A DNA stretch of 64,000 bases from an uncultured Oscillospiraceae bacterium (GTDB lineage Bacteria; Bacillota; Clostridia; Oscillospirales; Oscillospiraceae), in the NCBI GenBank assembly GCA_934552825.1, contig CAKTEQ010000003.1:1-64000 (forward strand). The letters run 5' to 3'. Under the pieces are notes generated by a model. That model did not search any database, was not told the origin of the DNA, and saw only the letters and a program-made list of their open reading frames with translations. The translations under genes were made by a program, and so were the position numbers. This document shows, in pieces, positions 6,315-14,604 of the stretch. How positions within the stretch are numbered: position 1 is the stretch's first letter; every line of letters begins with the position of its first letter.

Positions 6315-6857
6315 TTGAAATATCAGGAGAAGAAACTCTCGGGTAAAATGGTGTACGAGGGTAAAATACTTAAAGTGCGTGTGGATGAGGTCAGTCTCGT
6401 AAACGGCAGGACCGCTGTGCGCGAGGTTATGATGCACCCGGGCGGAGTCGCGGTGGTGCCGCTGCTGCCGGACGGGGGCGTGATATGCGTGCGCCAGTTC
6501 AGATACCCGATGGGGCAAGACGTGCTGGAGGTGCCCGCGGGCAAGCTGGACAGGGGGGAGGGACCCCTTGCCGGGGCGAAGCGCGAGCTTGAGGAGGAGA
6601 CCGGATACACGGCGAAGGAGTATGTGTATCTGGGTGAGTTCTATCCATCGCCTGGGTTTTGCGACGAGGTGCTCCATATATACCTGGCGACAGGGCTTGA
6701 AAAGGGACAGGCGCACCCGGATGAGGACGAATTTTTGGACGTGGAGAAGATAAGCCTTGAGGAACTGGCTGGGATGATCGGCAGAAATGAGCTGCCGGAC
6801 GGCAAGACCATAGCGGCGGTGCTCAAGGCGAAAATGTACCTTGAAGGAGGTAAGTGA
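6315..6857 (+). CDS. Nudix hydrolase, ADP-ribose pyrophosphatase type
   Basis: This 180-residue enzyme should hydrolyse a nucleoside d[20 protein letters not shown], most likely ADP-ribose. The Nudix box is complete (G at the start, then REL and EEETGY) and the preceding segment HPGGVAVVPLLPDG and RQFRYPMG fit the ADP-ribose pyrophosphatase subgroup. I took TTG at 6315 because AGGTG lies 6 bases upstream and the family begins with Lys-Tyr/Leu-x-Glu here; a GTG at 6306 is the alternative. Its stop codon overlaps the walR start by one base, so translation is probably coupled. Confidence 0.9.
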   Translation: MKYQEKKLSGKMVYEGKILKVRVDEVSLVNGRTAVREVMMHPGGVAVVPLLPDGGVICVRQFRYPMGQDVLEVPAGKLDRGEGPLAGAKRELEEETGYTAKEYVYLGEFYPSPGFCDEVLHIYLATGLEKGQAHPDEDEFLDVEKISLEELAGMIGRNELPDGKTIAAVLKAKMYLEGGK

Positions 6858-7555
6858 TGGGAAAGCTCGTACTTATCGTTGAGGACGAAAAAGCGATCGC
6901 GGATATCGTGAAATATAATCTCGTCAAGAGCGGTTACGATGTGATAGAAGCCTACGACGGGGAGAAGGGGCTGGAGCTAGCCCTGAGCGGGAACCCGGAC
7001 CTGATACTGCTGGACGTGATGCTGCCGAAAATGGACGGTTTTGAGATATGCAGAAGAGTGCGTGAGCATGGCAGTGCCGTGCCAATAATCATGCTCACAG
7101 CCCGGGAGGAAGAGGCGGACAGAGTCCTGGGACTCGACCTTGGTGCCGATGACTATGTCACAAAGCCATTTCTCATGAGGGAGCTGGTGGCGCGGGTCAA
7201 GGCGAACATCCGCCGCAGCGGCATGAGCGACGAAGTCAAGGGCGCGGGCGACTCCATCAAAATAGGCGCGCTTACTATCGACCCGAAGAACTGCGAGGTG
7301 TGCAGGGATGGCGAACGCGTGGAGCTGACGGCCAGGGAGTTTGAGCTTTTGAAGTTTTTGGCCTCATCGCCGGATACGGTGTTTTCCAGAGACGAGCTCA
7401 TGGCAAAGGTCTGGAATTATGGCTACGTGGGCGATGTGCGCACGGTGGACGTGGCGGTGCGGCGCCTGCGGGAAAAGCTGGAGCGGGACCCGGCAGAGCC
7501 GGAGTATATCATCACAAAACGCGGTATGGGCTATTTTTTCGCAAAGCCCAGATAA
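6857..7555 (+). CDS. walR: Response regulator WalR (YycF/VicR)
   Basis: The 232-residue OmpR-family regulator controls cell-wall turnover genes in low-GC Gram-positives. The receiver domain (1-118) has the acidic pair ED at 9-10, phosphoacceptor Asp53 in LLDVMLP and Lys103 in TKPF. The winged-helix DNA-binding domain (about 130-230) ends with the typical TKRGMGYFF. A GGAGG sits 6 bases before the ATG. It is followed 30 bases on by its kinase walK. The WalR name rests on similarity together with the walK, walH, walI, walJ, rlmH context. Confidence 0.93.
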   Translation: MGKLVLIVEDEKAIADIVKYNLVKSGYDVIEAYDGEKGLELALSGNPDLILLDVMLPKMDGFEICRRVREHGSAVPIIMLTAREEEADRVLGLDLGADDYVTKPFLMRELVARVKANIRRSGMSDEVKGAGDSIKIGALTIDPKNCEVCRDGERVELTAREFELLKFLASSPDTVFSRDELMAKVWNYGYVGDVRTVDVAVRRLREKLERDPAEPEYIITKRGMGYFFAKPR

Positions 7556-7585
7556 AAGAGTAACTCGGCGGGGAGGACAAAAAAT

Positions 7586-9352
7586 ATGTTCCGTAGCCTT
7601 CATATGAAGCTTGTGCTCATAATGCTGCTGCTTATCATATCGCTGATGACCGTGGTGGGCGCGTTTCTTATCAACGGCGTTATCGGGTTTTATATCAACG
7701 GGTTTTATGGCCAGATGCAGGAGACCTTCGCAGACGCTGAGTTCGTGGGTGACCTGCGCAGCGAAGCTCAGGGAGAGGACGCGCCAGAGCGAATAGGAAA
7801 TATTATTAACGCCTATTCCGGCGCCCTTGGGATAAACAGCGGATCACGAAATTATTATATTCTCGACGGAGAGACCGGGGAATTTCTCGCAGGGAGCGAC
7901 CCGGAGGGCGGCGCTGTGCTCCCTGTGACACCGAATATTCTCACGGCGCTCACCGGCGAGGAGGGCTCAGAGAGCAACTGGACCGCCGAATATATGGATG
8001 TTGCTCTGCCCATAAGCGGCGAGGACGGGGAGACATATATCATATATATCAAGGACAACCGCCAGGAGCTGGAAACGCTCAATACGGAGCTTTTCATGGT
8101 CATCCTGGAGGCGCTGATGGTGGGACTCGTCATATCTGTGCTGCTAGGCTTTTTGCTTTCCAAGAGCGTCATCGCGCCCATCGAACGTCTGACGGACGGA
8201 GCGAAGCGCGTGGCGGCGGGGGATTTCTCGAGTAAGCTCGAGACCGGTTCGAAGGATGAGATCGGGGTGCTCACAGCCACGTTCAACGACATGGCGAAAG
8301 TACTTGAGGAGACTTTGGGCGAGATAAATAACGAGCGCAGTAAGCTCGACACCCTTTTCCTCCACATGACCGACGGCGTTGTGGCCTTTTCCAGGGACGG
8401 TACGGTAATACATAAGAACCCTGCCGCTGAGCAGATGCTGGGCGTGCACATAGGCGAGGACGCCACATATGGATCGGTCATCGGCGGACTGTATGATTTT
8501 GATAAGGTGATGGAGCTCAAAAGCGACGATACTGTCGAATTGGAGCACCAGGTTGACGGACGGTATCTTGAGATGAGCCTTGTCCCTTTCTCCGGGGAGA
8601 ACGCCCAGGGCGGCGTCCTTGCGGTCATCCGCGATGTTACGACTCAGAAAAAAGAGGAGAATCTCCGCCAGGAGTTTGTGGCAAATGTATCACACGAGCT
8701 GCGCACACCGCTCACAAACGTGCGCAGCTACGCGGAGACGCTCATGGACGACAGAGACCTCCCTGCGGATATGCGTGAGAGCTTTCTCAGCGTCATCCTC
8801 AGCGAGACGGACCGCATGACGCGAATCGTTCAGGACCTGCTCACCCTCAGCCGCTTTGACAGCGGCGCGGCGCAGGTTACGAAGGTGCGCTTTAACCCGT
8901 ATCAGTCACTGCTGAGCATGCTGGAGGCGGTGCGCCTTGAGGCGCAGCGTCACGACCATATCTTGCTGCGCAATTTTGAGAATGATTTGCCGGACATAGT
9001 TGGCGACAAGGCGCGTCTGGAGCAGGTGCTCATGAACGTGCTCTCCAACGCCATAAAATATACTCCTGACGGGGGCAGCATAAAGCTTTCTGCAGCCAGA
9101 GAAGGGGACAAGCTGGTCATATCTGTGCTGGATAACGGCATCGGCATCCCGAAAAAGGATCTGCCACGCATTTTTGAGCGCTTTTACCGGGTGGACAAGG
9201 CGCGCTCCAGGGAATCCGGCGGCACGGGACTGGGCCTGTCCATAGCCAGGGAAATAATTCTGGAGCACGACGGTGATATAACGATCGACAGTGAAGCCGG
9301 AAAGGGGACTATCGTGAAAATAATCCTGCCGGTGGCGGAGGACAGAGCATGA
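7586..9352 (+). CDS. walK: Sensor histidine kinase WalK (YycG/VicK)
   Basis: This 588-residue membrane kinase phosphorylates WalR in response to cell-wall state. Visible order: TM1 (about 8-33), an extracytoplasmic domain (34-168), TM2 (170-192), HAMP (192-246), PAS (255-355), the dimerisation domain with phosphoacceptor His370 in FVANVSHELRTPL, and the ATPase domain with the N box NVLSNAIKYTPDGG, DNGIGIP and GTGLGLSIA. The two-TM, HAMP-PAS layout is that of WalK. It overlaps walH by 4 bases (ATGA). Confidence 0.93.
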   Translation: MFRSLHMKLVLIMLLLIISLMTVVGAFLINGVIGFYINGFYGQMQETFADAEFVGDLRSEAQGEDAPERIGNIINAYSGALGINSGSRNYYILDGETGEFLAGSDPEGGAVLPVTPNILTALTGEEGSESNWTAEYMDVALPISGEDGETYIIYIKDNRQELETLNTELFMVILEALMVGLVISVLLGFLLSKSVIAPIERLTDGAKRVAAGDFSSKLETGSKDEIGVLTATFNDMAKVLEETLGEINNERSKLDTLFLHMTDGVVAFSRDGTVIHKNPAAEQMLGVHIGEDATYGSVIGGLYDFDKVMELKSDDTVELEHQVDGRYLEMSLVPFSGENAQGGVLAVIRDVTTQKKEENLRQEFVANVSHELRTPLTNVRSYAETLMDDRDLPADMRESFLSVILSETDRMTRIVQDLLTLSRFDSGAAQVTKVRFNPYQSLLSMLEAVRLEAQRHDHILLRNFENDLPDIVGDKARLEQVLMNVLSNAIKYTPDGGSIKLSAAREGDKLVISVLDNGIGIPKKDLPRIFERFYRVDKARSRESGGTGLGLSIAREIILEHDGDITIDSEAGKGTIVKIILPVAEDRA

Positions 9353-10590
9353 AAAAGTCTGTGGAGCGGCTGAAAAGCGCACTGATAGTGCTCCTCGTCC
9401 TTCTGGCGGCGTTCATGGCGCCTCAGATACAGCCTCTTAAGAGCCTGTTTTCGGGCATGAACATAAACGGAATACATGAGCGCCTGAGCAAGAAGAACGC
9501 CGGTACGGACGCTGTTTTCGTCACGGAGATCGATATGAGCGCGCCCATGCGTATGGCGTACACGTCAGCCGCCGGGCGGCTAGGGCTGCAATACAGCAGC
9601 GATGTATACAGATACTATGAAGCGGTGAGCACCACCGTGAGCGAGGCTCTCGGTTCCGCCACTGGCTTTGAGATTGTGGAAGAGGCCCAGTGGCGCGAAG
9701 CTCTCGGAGAACCCGGGCTTTATCTTGATTACGGCGGCAGCGTTCCGGCCCAGGTGCTGGCTGCCTGGCTGGGAGTTGAGGTGCCGGCGGAGATGAGCGG
9801 CGCATCTGTGAGCCGGATTCTGCTCTCCGAAGACGGTGTCGCGGCACGGATGTATATCATGACGGATAAAAACGAGTTTTACAGATGCGGCACGGCGGTG
9901 CGCTTTTCGTCTGTATCAGGGACGTTCGGCGCCCTCGATACGAACGGTGCTGAGTTTGCCTTTGAGGACGCGGCTTATTCAAGACTCGCACCGTATACAA
10001 TGGTGCTTGGGGCGGAGTACGCCGTGGCGGAGGTGCAGCCTTCCGTGACGACGGCGCAGGATACCCTTTTCAAAGTCCTTGCTTTCAATCAGGATACGGC
10101 GACACCGTATCTCGAGAGCGACGGCACTGTGGTGTACGTTGAGAATGACTGCACAGTACGCGTGAGTCAGGACGGAGGTTTTTCATACAAGATCTTCGCC
10201 CAGGGAGAGGGCGTCAGAATATACGGCGGCGGAATTGACACCCCGGCGGCCGCTACGGCGGCGGTCGCGATAGGGGAGAGCACCGGGCTTATCTCCGATG
10301 GCGTGAGACCGTATATAAACTACACCCGGCAGGATGACTATGAAGTGACCGTGGTGTTCGGATGCACGGTGAACGGTATCCCTGTGTATTATGACGGCAG
10401 GGACGGCTTTATGACCATAACCGTTACGGATGGTGTCATAACATATTTTGATATCACAATGCTGACACTTACGCCGACAGAGGGAACAGATTATCTCATG
10501 CCGGAAAATTTGGCACAGGCGGCGGCATACCGGAACAGCGAGCTGGTGCTGGCATATCTGGATGACGGCAGAGCTGTGTGGATGATCTGA
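9349..10590 (+). CDS. walH: WalH-like (YycH) membrane-anchored regulator of WalK
   Basis: The 413-residue product has one N-terminal membrane segment (about 10-26) and a large extracytoplasmic region with no catalytic motif, as in YycH. In Bacillus and Staphylococcus, YycH and YycI bind WalK and adjust its activity. Sequence similarity by eye is weak, so the call depends on size, topology and position immediately after walK (4-base overlap) and before the walI-like gene. Confidence 0.75.
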   Translation: MKKSVERLKSALIVLLVLLAAFMAPQIQPLKSLFSGMNINGIHERLSKKNAGTDAVFVTEIDMSAPMRMAYTSAAGRLGLQYSSDVYRYYEAVSTTVSEALGSATGFEIVEEAQWREALGEPGLYLDYGGSVPAQVLAAWLGVEVPAEMSGASVSRILLSEDGVAARMYIMTDKNEFYRCGTAVRFSSVSGTFGALDTNGAEFAFEDAAYSRLAPYTMVLGAEYAVAEVQPSVTTAQDTLFKVLAFNQDTATPYLESDGTVVYVENDCTVRVSQDGGFSYKIFAQGEGVRIYGGGIDTPAAATAAVAIGESTGLISDGVRPYINYTRQDDYEVTVVFGCTVNGIPVYYDGRDGFMTITVTDGVITYFDITMLTLTPTEGTDYLMPENLAQAAAYRNSELVLAYLDDGRAVWMI

Positions 10591-10608
10591 TGGAAGGAGG
10601 GCGCTGGA

Positions 10609-11400
10609 TTGGAACGCTCCAAAGTTAAAAATGTCGTAATTCTCATACTCCTTGCAGTCGATCTGGCACTTGGATATATGCTCCTCAGCGAGAGCATATC
10701 CGCGAAGCGGATAGACGACAGGGCGAGAGAGAACCTCGTTCAGGTGTTGGAGCGGGATGGTATCGCCCTTATGTGCGCAGTGCCGGATAACGAGAATATA
10801 TACGCCATAGAGGCGGTCCGCGGCACAGACAGCGAAAAACGTACGGCTGAGAGCCTTGTGGGCAGCTGCGTGATGGAGGACCAGGGCGGAAATATCCACT
10901 GCTACCGAGGCGAGAAGGGCGACGTGTATTTCCGCGGCAGCGGTGAATTTGAGGTCATATTCGGCGAAGATGCCGATCTCGGCAGCGTGATAAGGGCTCT
11001 TAAGAAACAGAACGTACAGATCGACCAGCGGGAGGGCGAGGACTACGCCTGCACCGGATATCAGATGGTAAACGGAAGAGTGCTGCGCAACAGCACCGTG
11101 ACTCTCCGGGTGAGCGGGGGAAAGCCCGCGACGCTTGAGGGCAGGTGGCTCATATCCCCGGTGCAGCAGGACATGAGTGCCCCCGGTGCGGACGTGCTCA
11201 CGGCGATAATGCACTTCGCCAGTGAAAACGCGGACAGCGGCTATGGCTGCACGGAGATAAAATCGGTGGAGCCGGGATATTACATGACGGCGCAGGTGTC
11301 CGGTGAGTTCGCGCTGGAGCCCGTATGGGACATAGAGACGGACGTTGGGTGCTTTCGGGTGAACGGGAGCGACCTCCACGTGGAGCAGGTTAGGAACTGA
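10609..11400 (+). CDS. walI: WalI-like (YycI) membrane-anchored regulator of WalK
   Basis: The 263-residue product has one N-terminal membrane helix (about 9-26, starting SKVKNVVILILLAVDLALGY) and an extracytoplasmic alpha/beta region, the YycI architecture. The start is a TTG with AAGGAGG 7 bases upstream. It closes the walRKHI set; the next gene (murA) has its own promoter after a 187-bp gap. Partner of the WalH-like protein by analogy. Confidence 0.78.
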   Translation: MERSKVKNVVILILLAVDLALGYMLLSESISAKRIDDRARENLVQVLERDGIALMCAVPDNENIYAIEAVRGTDSEKRTAESLVGSCVMEDQGGNIHCYRGEKGDVYFRGSGEFEVIFGEDADLGSVIRALKKQNVQIDQREGEDYACTGYQMVNGRVLRNSTVTLRVSGGKPATLEGRWLISPVQQDMSAPGADVLTAIMHFASENADSGYGCTEIKSVEPGYYMTAQVSGEFALEPVWDIETDVGCFRVNGSDLHVEQVRN

Positions 11401-11432
11401 ATAAAAAATTTTGCAAGAAAAGCGTTTTTCTT

Positions 11433-11461
11433 TTGATTTTCCGATACGTGTGTGCTATACT
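11433..11461 (+). promoter_or_regulatory. Promoter of murA
   Basis: TTGATT and TATACT are 17 bp apart, leaving a leader of about 120 bases. The leader contains the palindrome CACTTGCAAGTG but no recognised riboswitch. Confidence 0.6.
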
Positions 11462-11587
11462 ACCGAATGTATGCATGCAGCAACACTTGCAAGTGGTGAA
11501 AATGCGTCTCAGGAGCTTAAAAACGCTACGGCAGGGCATAATATAACACGCGTCAATATCACGCAACAACATTGAGAGGGTGGGTTC

Positions 11588-12883
11588 GTGACAAAATATG
11601 TAATACACGGCGGCAGACCGCTGGTTGGTGAAGTCAACATCAGCGGCGCTAAGAATGCTGCCGTTGCTATAATACCTGCGGCAATACTCGTTAACGGAGT
11701 GTGCAGGATAGAAAACCTTCCGGAGATAAGCGACGTCACGCTTCTGCTTAATATGCTCAGCGAGATGGGTGCAGAGGTACGCATGGCGAACAGGAACACC
11801 ATGGATCTGGACTGTTCCCGGGCGGACGTGAACAATATTCCCTTTGAACTCATGCGGAAGATTAGAGCGTCTTATTATCTCATGGGATCCATGCTAGGGC
11901 GTTTCGGCAGAGCGAGTATCTCTATGCCCGGCGGCTGCGACTTCGGCGTGCGTCCCATCGACCAGCACATCAAGGGCTTTGAAGCAATGGGTGCGAAGAT
12001 CAGCATAGAAAACGGCATTGTGACCGCTGTCGTGGGCGAGAAGGGGCTGCACGGGGCAAATATCTATCTCGACGTTGTCTCAGTAGGCGCGACTATAAAC
12101 ATAATGCTGGCGGCAGTCCTCGCGGAGGGACTTACTGTGATAGAAAACGCCGCAAGAGAGCCGCATATCGTGGATGTGGCGAACTTTCTGAACTCCATGG
12201 GCGCGGACATCATGGGTGCCGGCACAAATATCATAAAGATCAGAGGCGTAAAGAGTCTCAAGGGCGGGTCATATTCCATAATACCCGACCAGATAGAGGC
12301 TGGCACATATATGGCGGCAGTCGCGGCCGCCGGCGGCAGCATACTCATCAAAAATGTCATTCCCAAACACCTGGAGTGCATAACGGCAAAGCTCACTGAG
12401 GCAGGCGTGCAGGTCCAGGAATTTGACGACAGCGTCATGGTGTCCCGCACAGGACACTTGACACGGACAAACGTTAAGACAATGCCATATCCTGGATTCC
12501 CAACGGATATGCAGCCTCAGATAGTAACGGTTCTTATGCGCGCCGCAGGCACAAGCGTTGTGACCGAGGGTGTCTGGGACCACCGCTTCAAATACGTTGA
12601 CGAGCTCAAGCGCCTTGGCGCTCACATCCAGGTGGATGGGAAGGTTGCCATCGTTGAGGGAGTTGAGAAACTCACAGGTGCGCCTATAAGAGCGTGCGAT
12701 CTCCGGGCGGGCGCCGCGCTGGTGATAGCGGGGCTCTGTGCCGAAGGGGTAACAGAGCTGGAAAACGTGCACTACATTGAGCGCGGATACGAGCGTTTTG
12801 TTGAAAAACTGTCCGCACTGGGCGCGGATATAAAGAGCGTGACTGTGCCGGAGACAGAAGCTGAGATAGCCTCTGTTGGCTGA
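11588..12883 (+). CDS. murA: UDP-N-acetylglucosamine 1-carboxyvinyltransferase
   Basis: MurA adds enolpyruvate from PEP to UDP-GlcNAc, the first committed step of peptidoglycan synthesis, in the cytoplasm. The 431-residue product has the family start (GGRPLVGEVNISGAKNAA) and the active-site loop with Cys117 in MPGGCDFGVRP. This Cys is the target of fosfomycin, so the enzyme should be sensitive. The start is a GTG. The gene lies between walI and walJ, an insertion of a wall-synthesis gene into the wall-control locus. Confidence 0.96.
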   Translation: MTKYVIHGGRPLVGEVNISGAKNAAVAIIPAAILVNGVCRIENLPEISDVTLLLNMLSEMGAEVRMANRNTMDLDCSRADVNNIPFELMRKIRASYYLMGSMLGRFGRASISMPGGCDFGVRPIDQHIKGFEAMGAKISIENGIVTAVVGEKGLHGANIYLDVVSVGATINIMLAAVLAEGLTVIENAAREPHIVDVANFLNSMGADIMGAGTNIIKIRGVKSLKGGSYSIIPDQIEAGTYMAAVAAAGGSILIKNVIPKHLECITAKLTEAGVQVQEFDDSVMVSRTGHLTRTNVKTMPYPGFPTDMQPQIVTVLMRAAGTSVVTEGVWDHRFKYVDELKRLGAHIQVDGKVAIVEGVEKLTGAPIRACDLRAGAALVIAGLCAEGVTELENVHYIERGYERFVEKLSALGADIKSVTVPETEAEIASVG

Positions 12884-12904
12884 GGCGCGTGTGGAAAGAA
12901 ACTC

Positions 12905-12934
12905 AAATGGGCAGTCTGGACGGCTGCCCATTTT
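12905..12934 (+). terminator. Terminator after murA
   Basis: AAATGGGCAG pairs with CTGCCCATTT around a 9-base loop and runs into TTTT. It ends just before the walJ ribosome-binding site, so read-through is probably needed for walJ expression unless an unseen promoter exists. Confidence 0.75.
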
Positions 12935-12951
12935 CTGTACGGAGGATTATC

Positions 12952-13743
12952 ATGGCGTGGTTCAGGACCCTCGCCAGCGGGTCAAGCGGCAACTGCTGCC
13001 TGTTCAGCGAGGGAAAAACTAATATACTCATTGACGCGGGCATATCTGCCCGGAGAATAAGGAAGACAATAGGAGAATTTGGGATATATCCGGAGGACAT
13101 AACAGCCATACTGCTGACCCATGAGCACGCGGATCACATAGGCGGGCTCGCAACGCTGGAGAAGTCTTACGGAGTACCGGTCTACGCGTCCGTAGGAACA
13201 ACGGGAGCTCTGCGCATGAAGCTGCCGGGCATTGTGGACATGGTGCACTCTTTTACTCCGGGTGACCGTCTGGAGATAAACGGCTCGGTGATATACACAT
13301 TCCGCACGCCCCACGATGCGGCAGAGAGCTGCGGGTTCCGTATATTCTCAGAGAGCGGCAGGTCTGTCGCTGTGGCGACTGATCTGGGCTATGTGCCGGA
13401 CAGTGTGCGGCGGGCGATATCCGGGGCGGAAACGGTGCTTCTGGAGAGCAATCACGATATATTCATGCTACGATATGGGCACTATCCCCCCTATCTTAAG
13501 AACCGCATCGGCGGTGAGCGGGGGCATCTTTCAAACGATTGCTGCGGGGAGACAGCGGCGTATCTCGTGAAGAGCGGCGCCGAAACAGTTATCCTCGGGC
13601 ATCTGAGCAGAGAGAACAACACGATCTCAAAGGCACTGGGAACAGTGGGAGAGGTGCTTAAGGCATCGGGGGTAAACCCGAAGCTGGATCTGCAGCTCGA
13701 TGTGGCGCCGGCGGACGAGCCTGGGGCGGAATACATACTCTGA
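12952..13743 (+). CDS. walJ: Metallo-beta-lactamase-fold hydrolase WalJ (YycJ)
   Basis: This 263-residue soluble protein has the metal-binding signature THEHADHIGG (HxHxDH) at about residue 57 and further His/Asp ligands (ATDLGY, NHD, LGHLS). YycJ proteins are probably nucleases that help DNA replication and repair stay in step with wall growth. The ATG at 12952 has GGAGG 6 bases upstream; the longer frame from 12889 covers the murA terminator and is not the start. rlmH follows after 13 bases. Confidence 0.92.
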   Translation: MAWFRTLASGSSGNCCLFSEGKTNILIDAGISARRIRKTIGEFGIYPEDITAILLTHEHADHIGGLATLEKSYGVPVYASVGTTGALRMKLPGIVDMVHSFTPGDRLEINGSVIYTFRTPHDAAESCGFRIFSESGRSVAVATDLGYVPDSVRRAISGAETVLLESNHDIFMLRYGHYPPYLKNRIGGERGHLSNDCCGETAAYLVKSGAETVILGHLSRENNTISKALGTVGEVLKASGVNPKLDLQLDVAPADEPGAEYIL

Positions 13744-13756
13744 GGAGGGGCGGAAA

Positions 13757-14239
13757 ATGGTCTCTGTCACGCTGATCTGCGTCGGCAAACTGAAAGAAAA
13801 ATACTATAAAGACGCGGCGCAGGAGTATGTGAAGCGGCTGGGTGGATATTGCAGGGCGGAAGTGATCGAGCTGCCGGAGACTCGGCTGGATGAGATTCCG
13901 GCCCAGGCCCAGGTGGATGCCGCCCTGGAAAAGGAAGCTGAGTTGATACTAGCAAGGATACCGAAGGGTGCTGTTGTGACCGCCATGTGCGTTGAAGGGG
14001 AGCCCCTCTCAAGCGAGGAGCTTGCCGCCCGGTTCAGCAGGGACATGGTGCAGGGGATGTCGAAGTTTGTATTCGTTATTGGCGGCAGCTTTGGGCTGTC
14101 GGAGCGGGTGAAGAGGGCGGCAAAATACCGCCTGTCCATGTCGAAGATGACTTTTCCCCACCACCTTGCCAGAGTGGTGATATTGGAGCAGATATACAGA
14201 GCGTTCAAAATTAACGAGGGTTCGTCGTATCACAAATAA
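13757..14239 (+). CDS. rlmH: 23S rRNA pseudouridine-1915 N3-methyltransferase RlmH
   Basis: RlmH is a SPOUT methyltransferase that modifies pseudouridine 1915 of 23S rRNA in assembled ribosomes. The 160-residue product starts VTLICVGKLKEKYY and carries the SAM-binding knot motif FVIGGSFGLSE and the C-terminal FPHHLARVVILEQIYRAF, all family hallmarks. GAGGGG lies 8 bases before the ATG. Its place after walJ matches the classic yycJ-rlmH order in Firmicutes. Confidence 0.97.
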   Translation: MVSVTLICVGKLKEKYYKDAAQEYVKRLGGYCRAEVIELPETRLDEIPAQAQVDAALEKEAELILARIPKGAVVTAMCVEGEPLSSEELAARFSRDMVQGMSKFVFVIGGSFGLSERVKRAAKYRLSMSKMTFPHHLARVVILEQIYRAFKINEGSSYHK

Positions 14240-14253
14240 AAGGAGGGATATTC

Positions 14254-14604
14254 ATGAGACCTGAGGAAATGGAAAAGCAGAGCGCCAGATGGGCGTGGGG
14301 AGATAAGAGCCCGGATGATCCGGAGTGGCCCAGGGACGAGAAGGGCGAATATGAGCAGGGGGCGTATCTCACTACGGTGACGGGTACGAGCATGGACTTC
14401 GAGCTCACGGTGTCGCTCCTGAGGAGCTTTGGGGTGCCGGTGGTGCGGTCGTATCCCCTATCAGGCAGATTTATGAAGGTCGTTTTTGGACTCACAGGGA
14501 CGGGAATGGATATTTTTGTACCCATGAGCAAATTGGAGTTTGCCAAAGAGCTGCTGGCAGGCGGCGAGGACGGAAAGGAGTTTTTCGATGAAGGCCAGGA
14601 CTGA
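14254..14604 (+). CDS. Small DUF2007-like protein
   Basis: The 116-residue product has a charged N-terminus (about 1-38) and a compact domain (FELTVSLLRSFGVPVV, then FMKVVFGLTGTGMDIFVP) that resembles DUF2007, a family of small putative signalling proteins without known function. AAGGAGGG lies 8 bases before the ATG. It overlaps the following phosphohexomutase gene by 17 bases, so the two are translationally linked. Confidence 0.65.
   Translation: MRPEEMEKQSARWAWGDKSPDDPEWPRDEKGEYEQGAYLTTVTGTSMDFELTVSLLRSFGVPVVRSYPLSGRFMKVVFGLTGTGMDIFVPMSKLEFAKELLAGGEDGKEFFDEGQD

Noticed and set aside
6117..6716. N-terminal extension of the MecA-like frame
   Set aside because: It runs antisense through the Nudix gene and across promoters; the ATG at 6116 has the ribosome-binding site.
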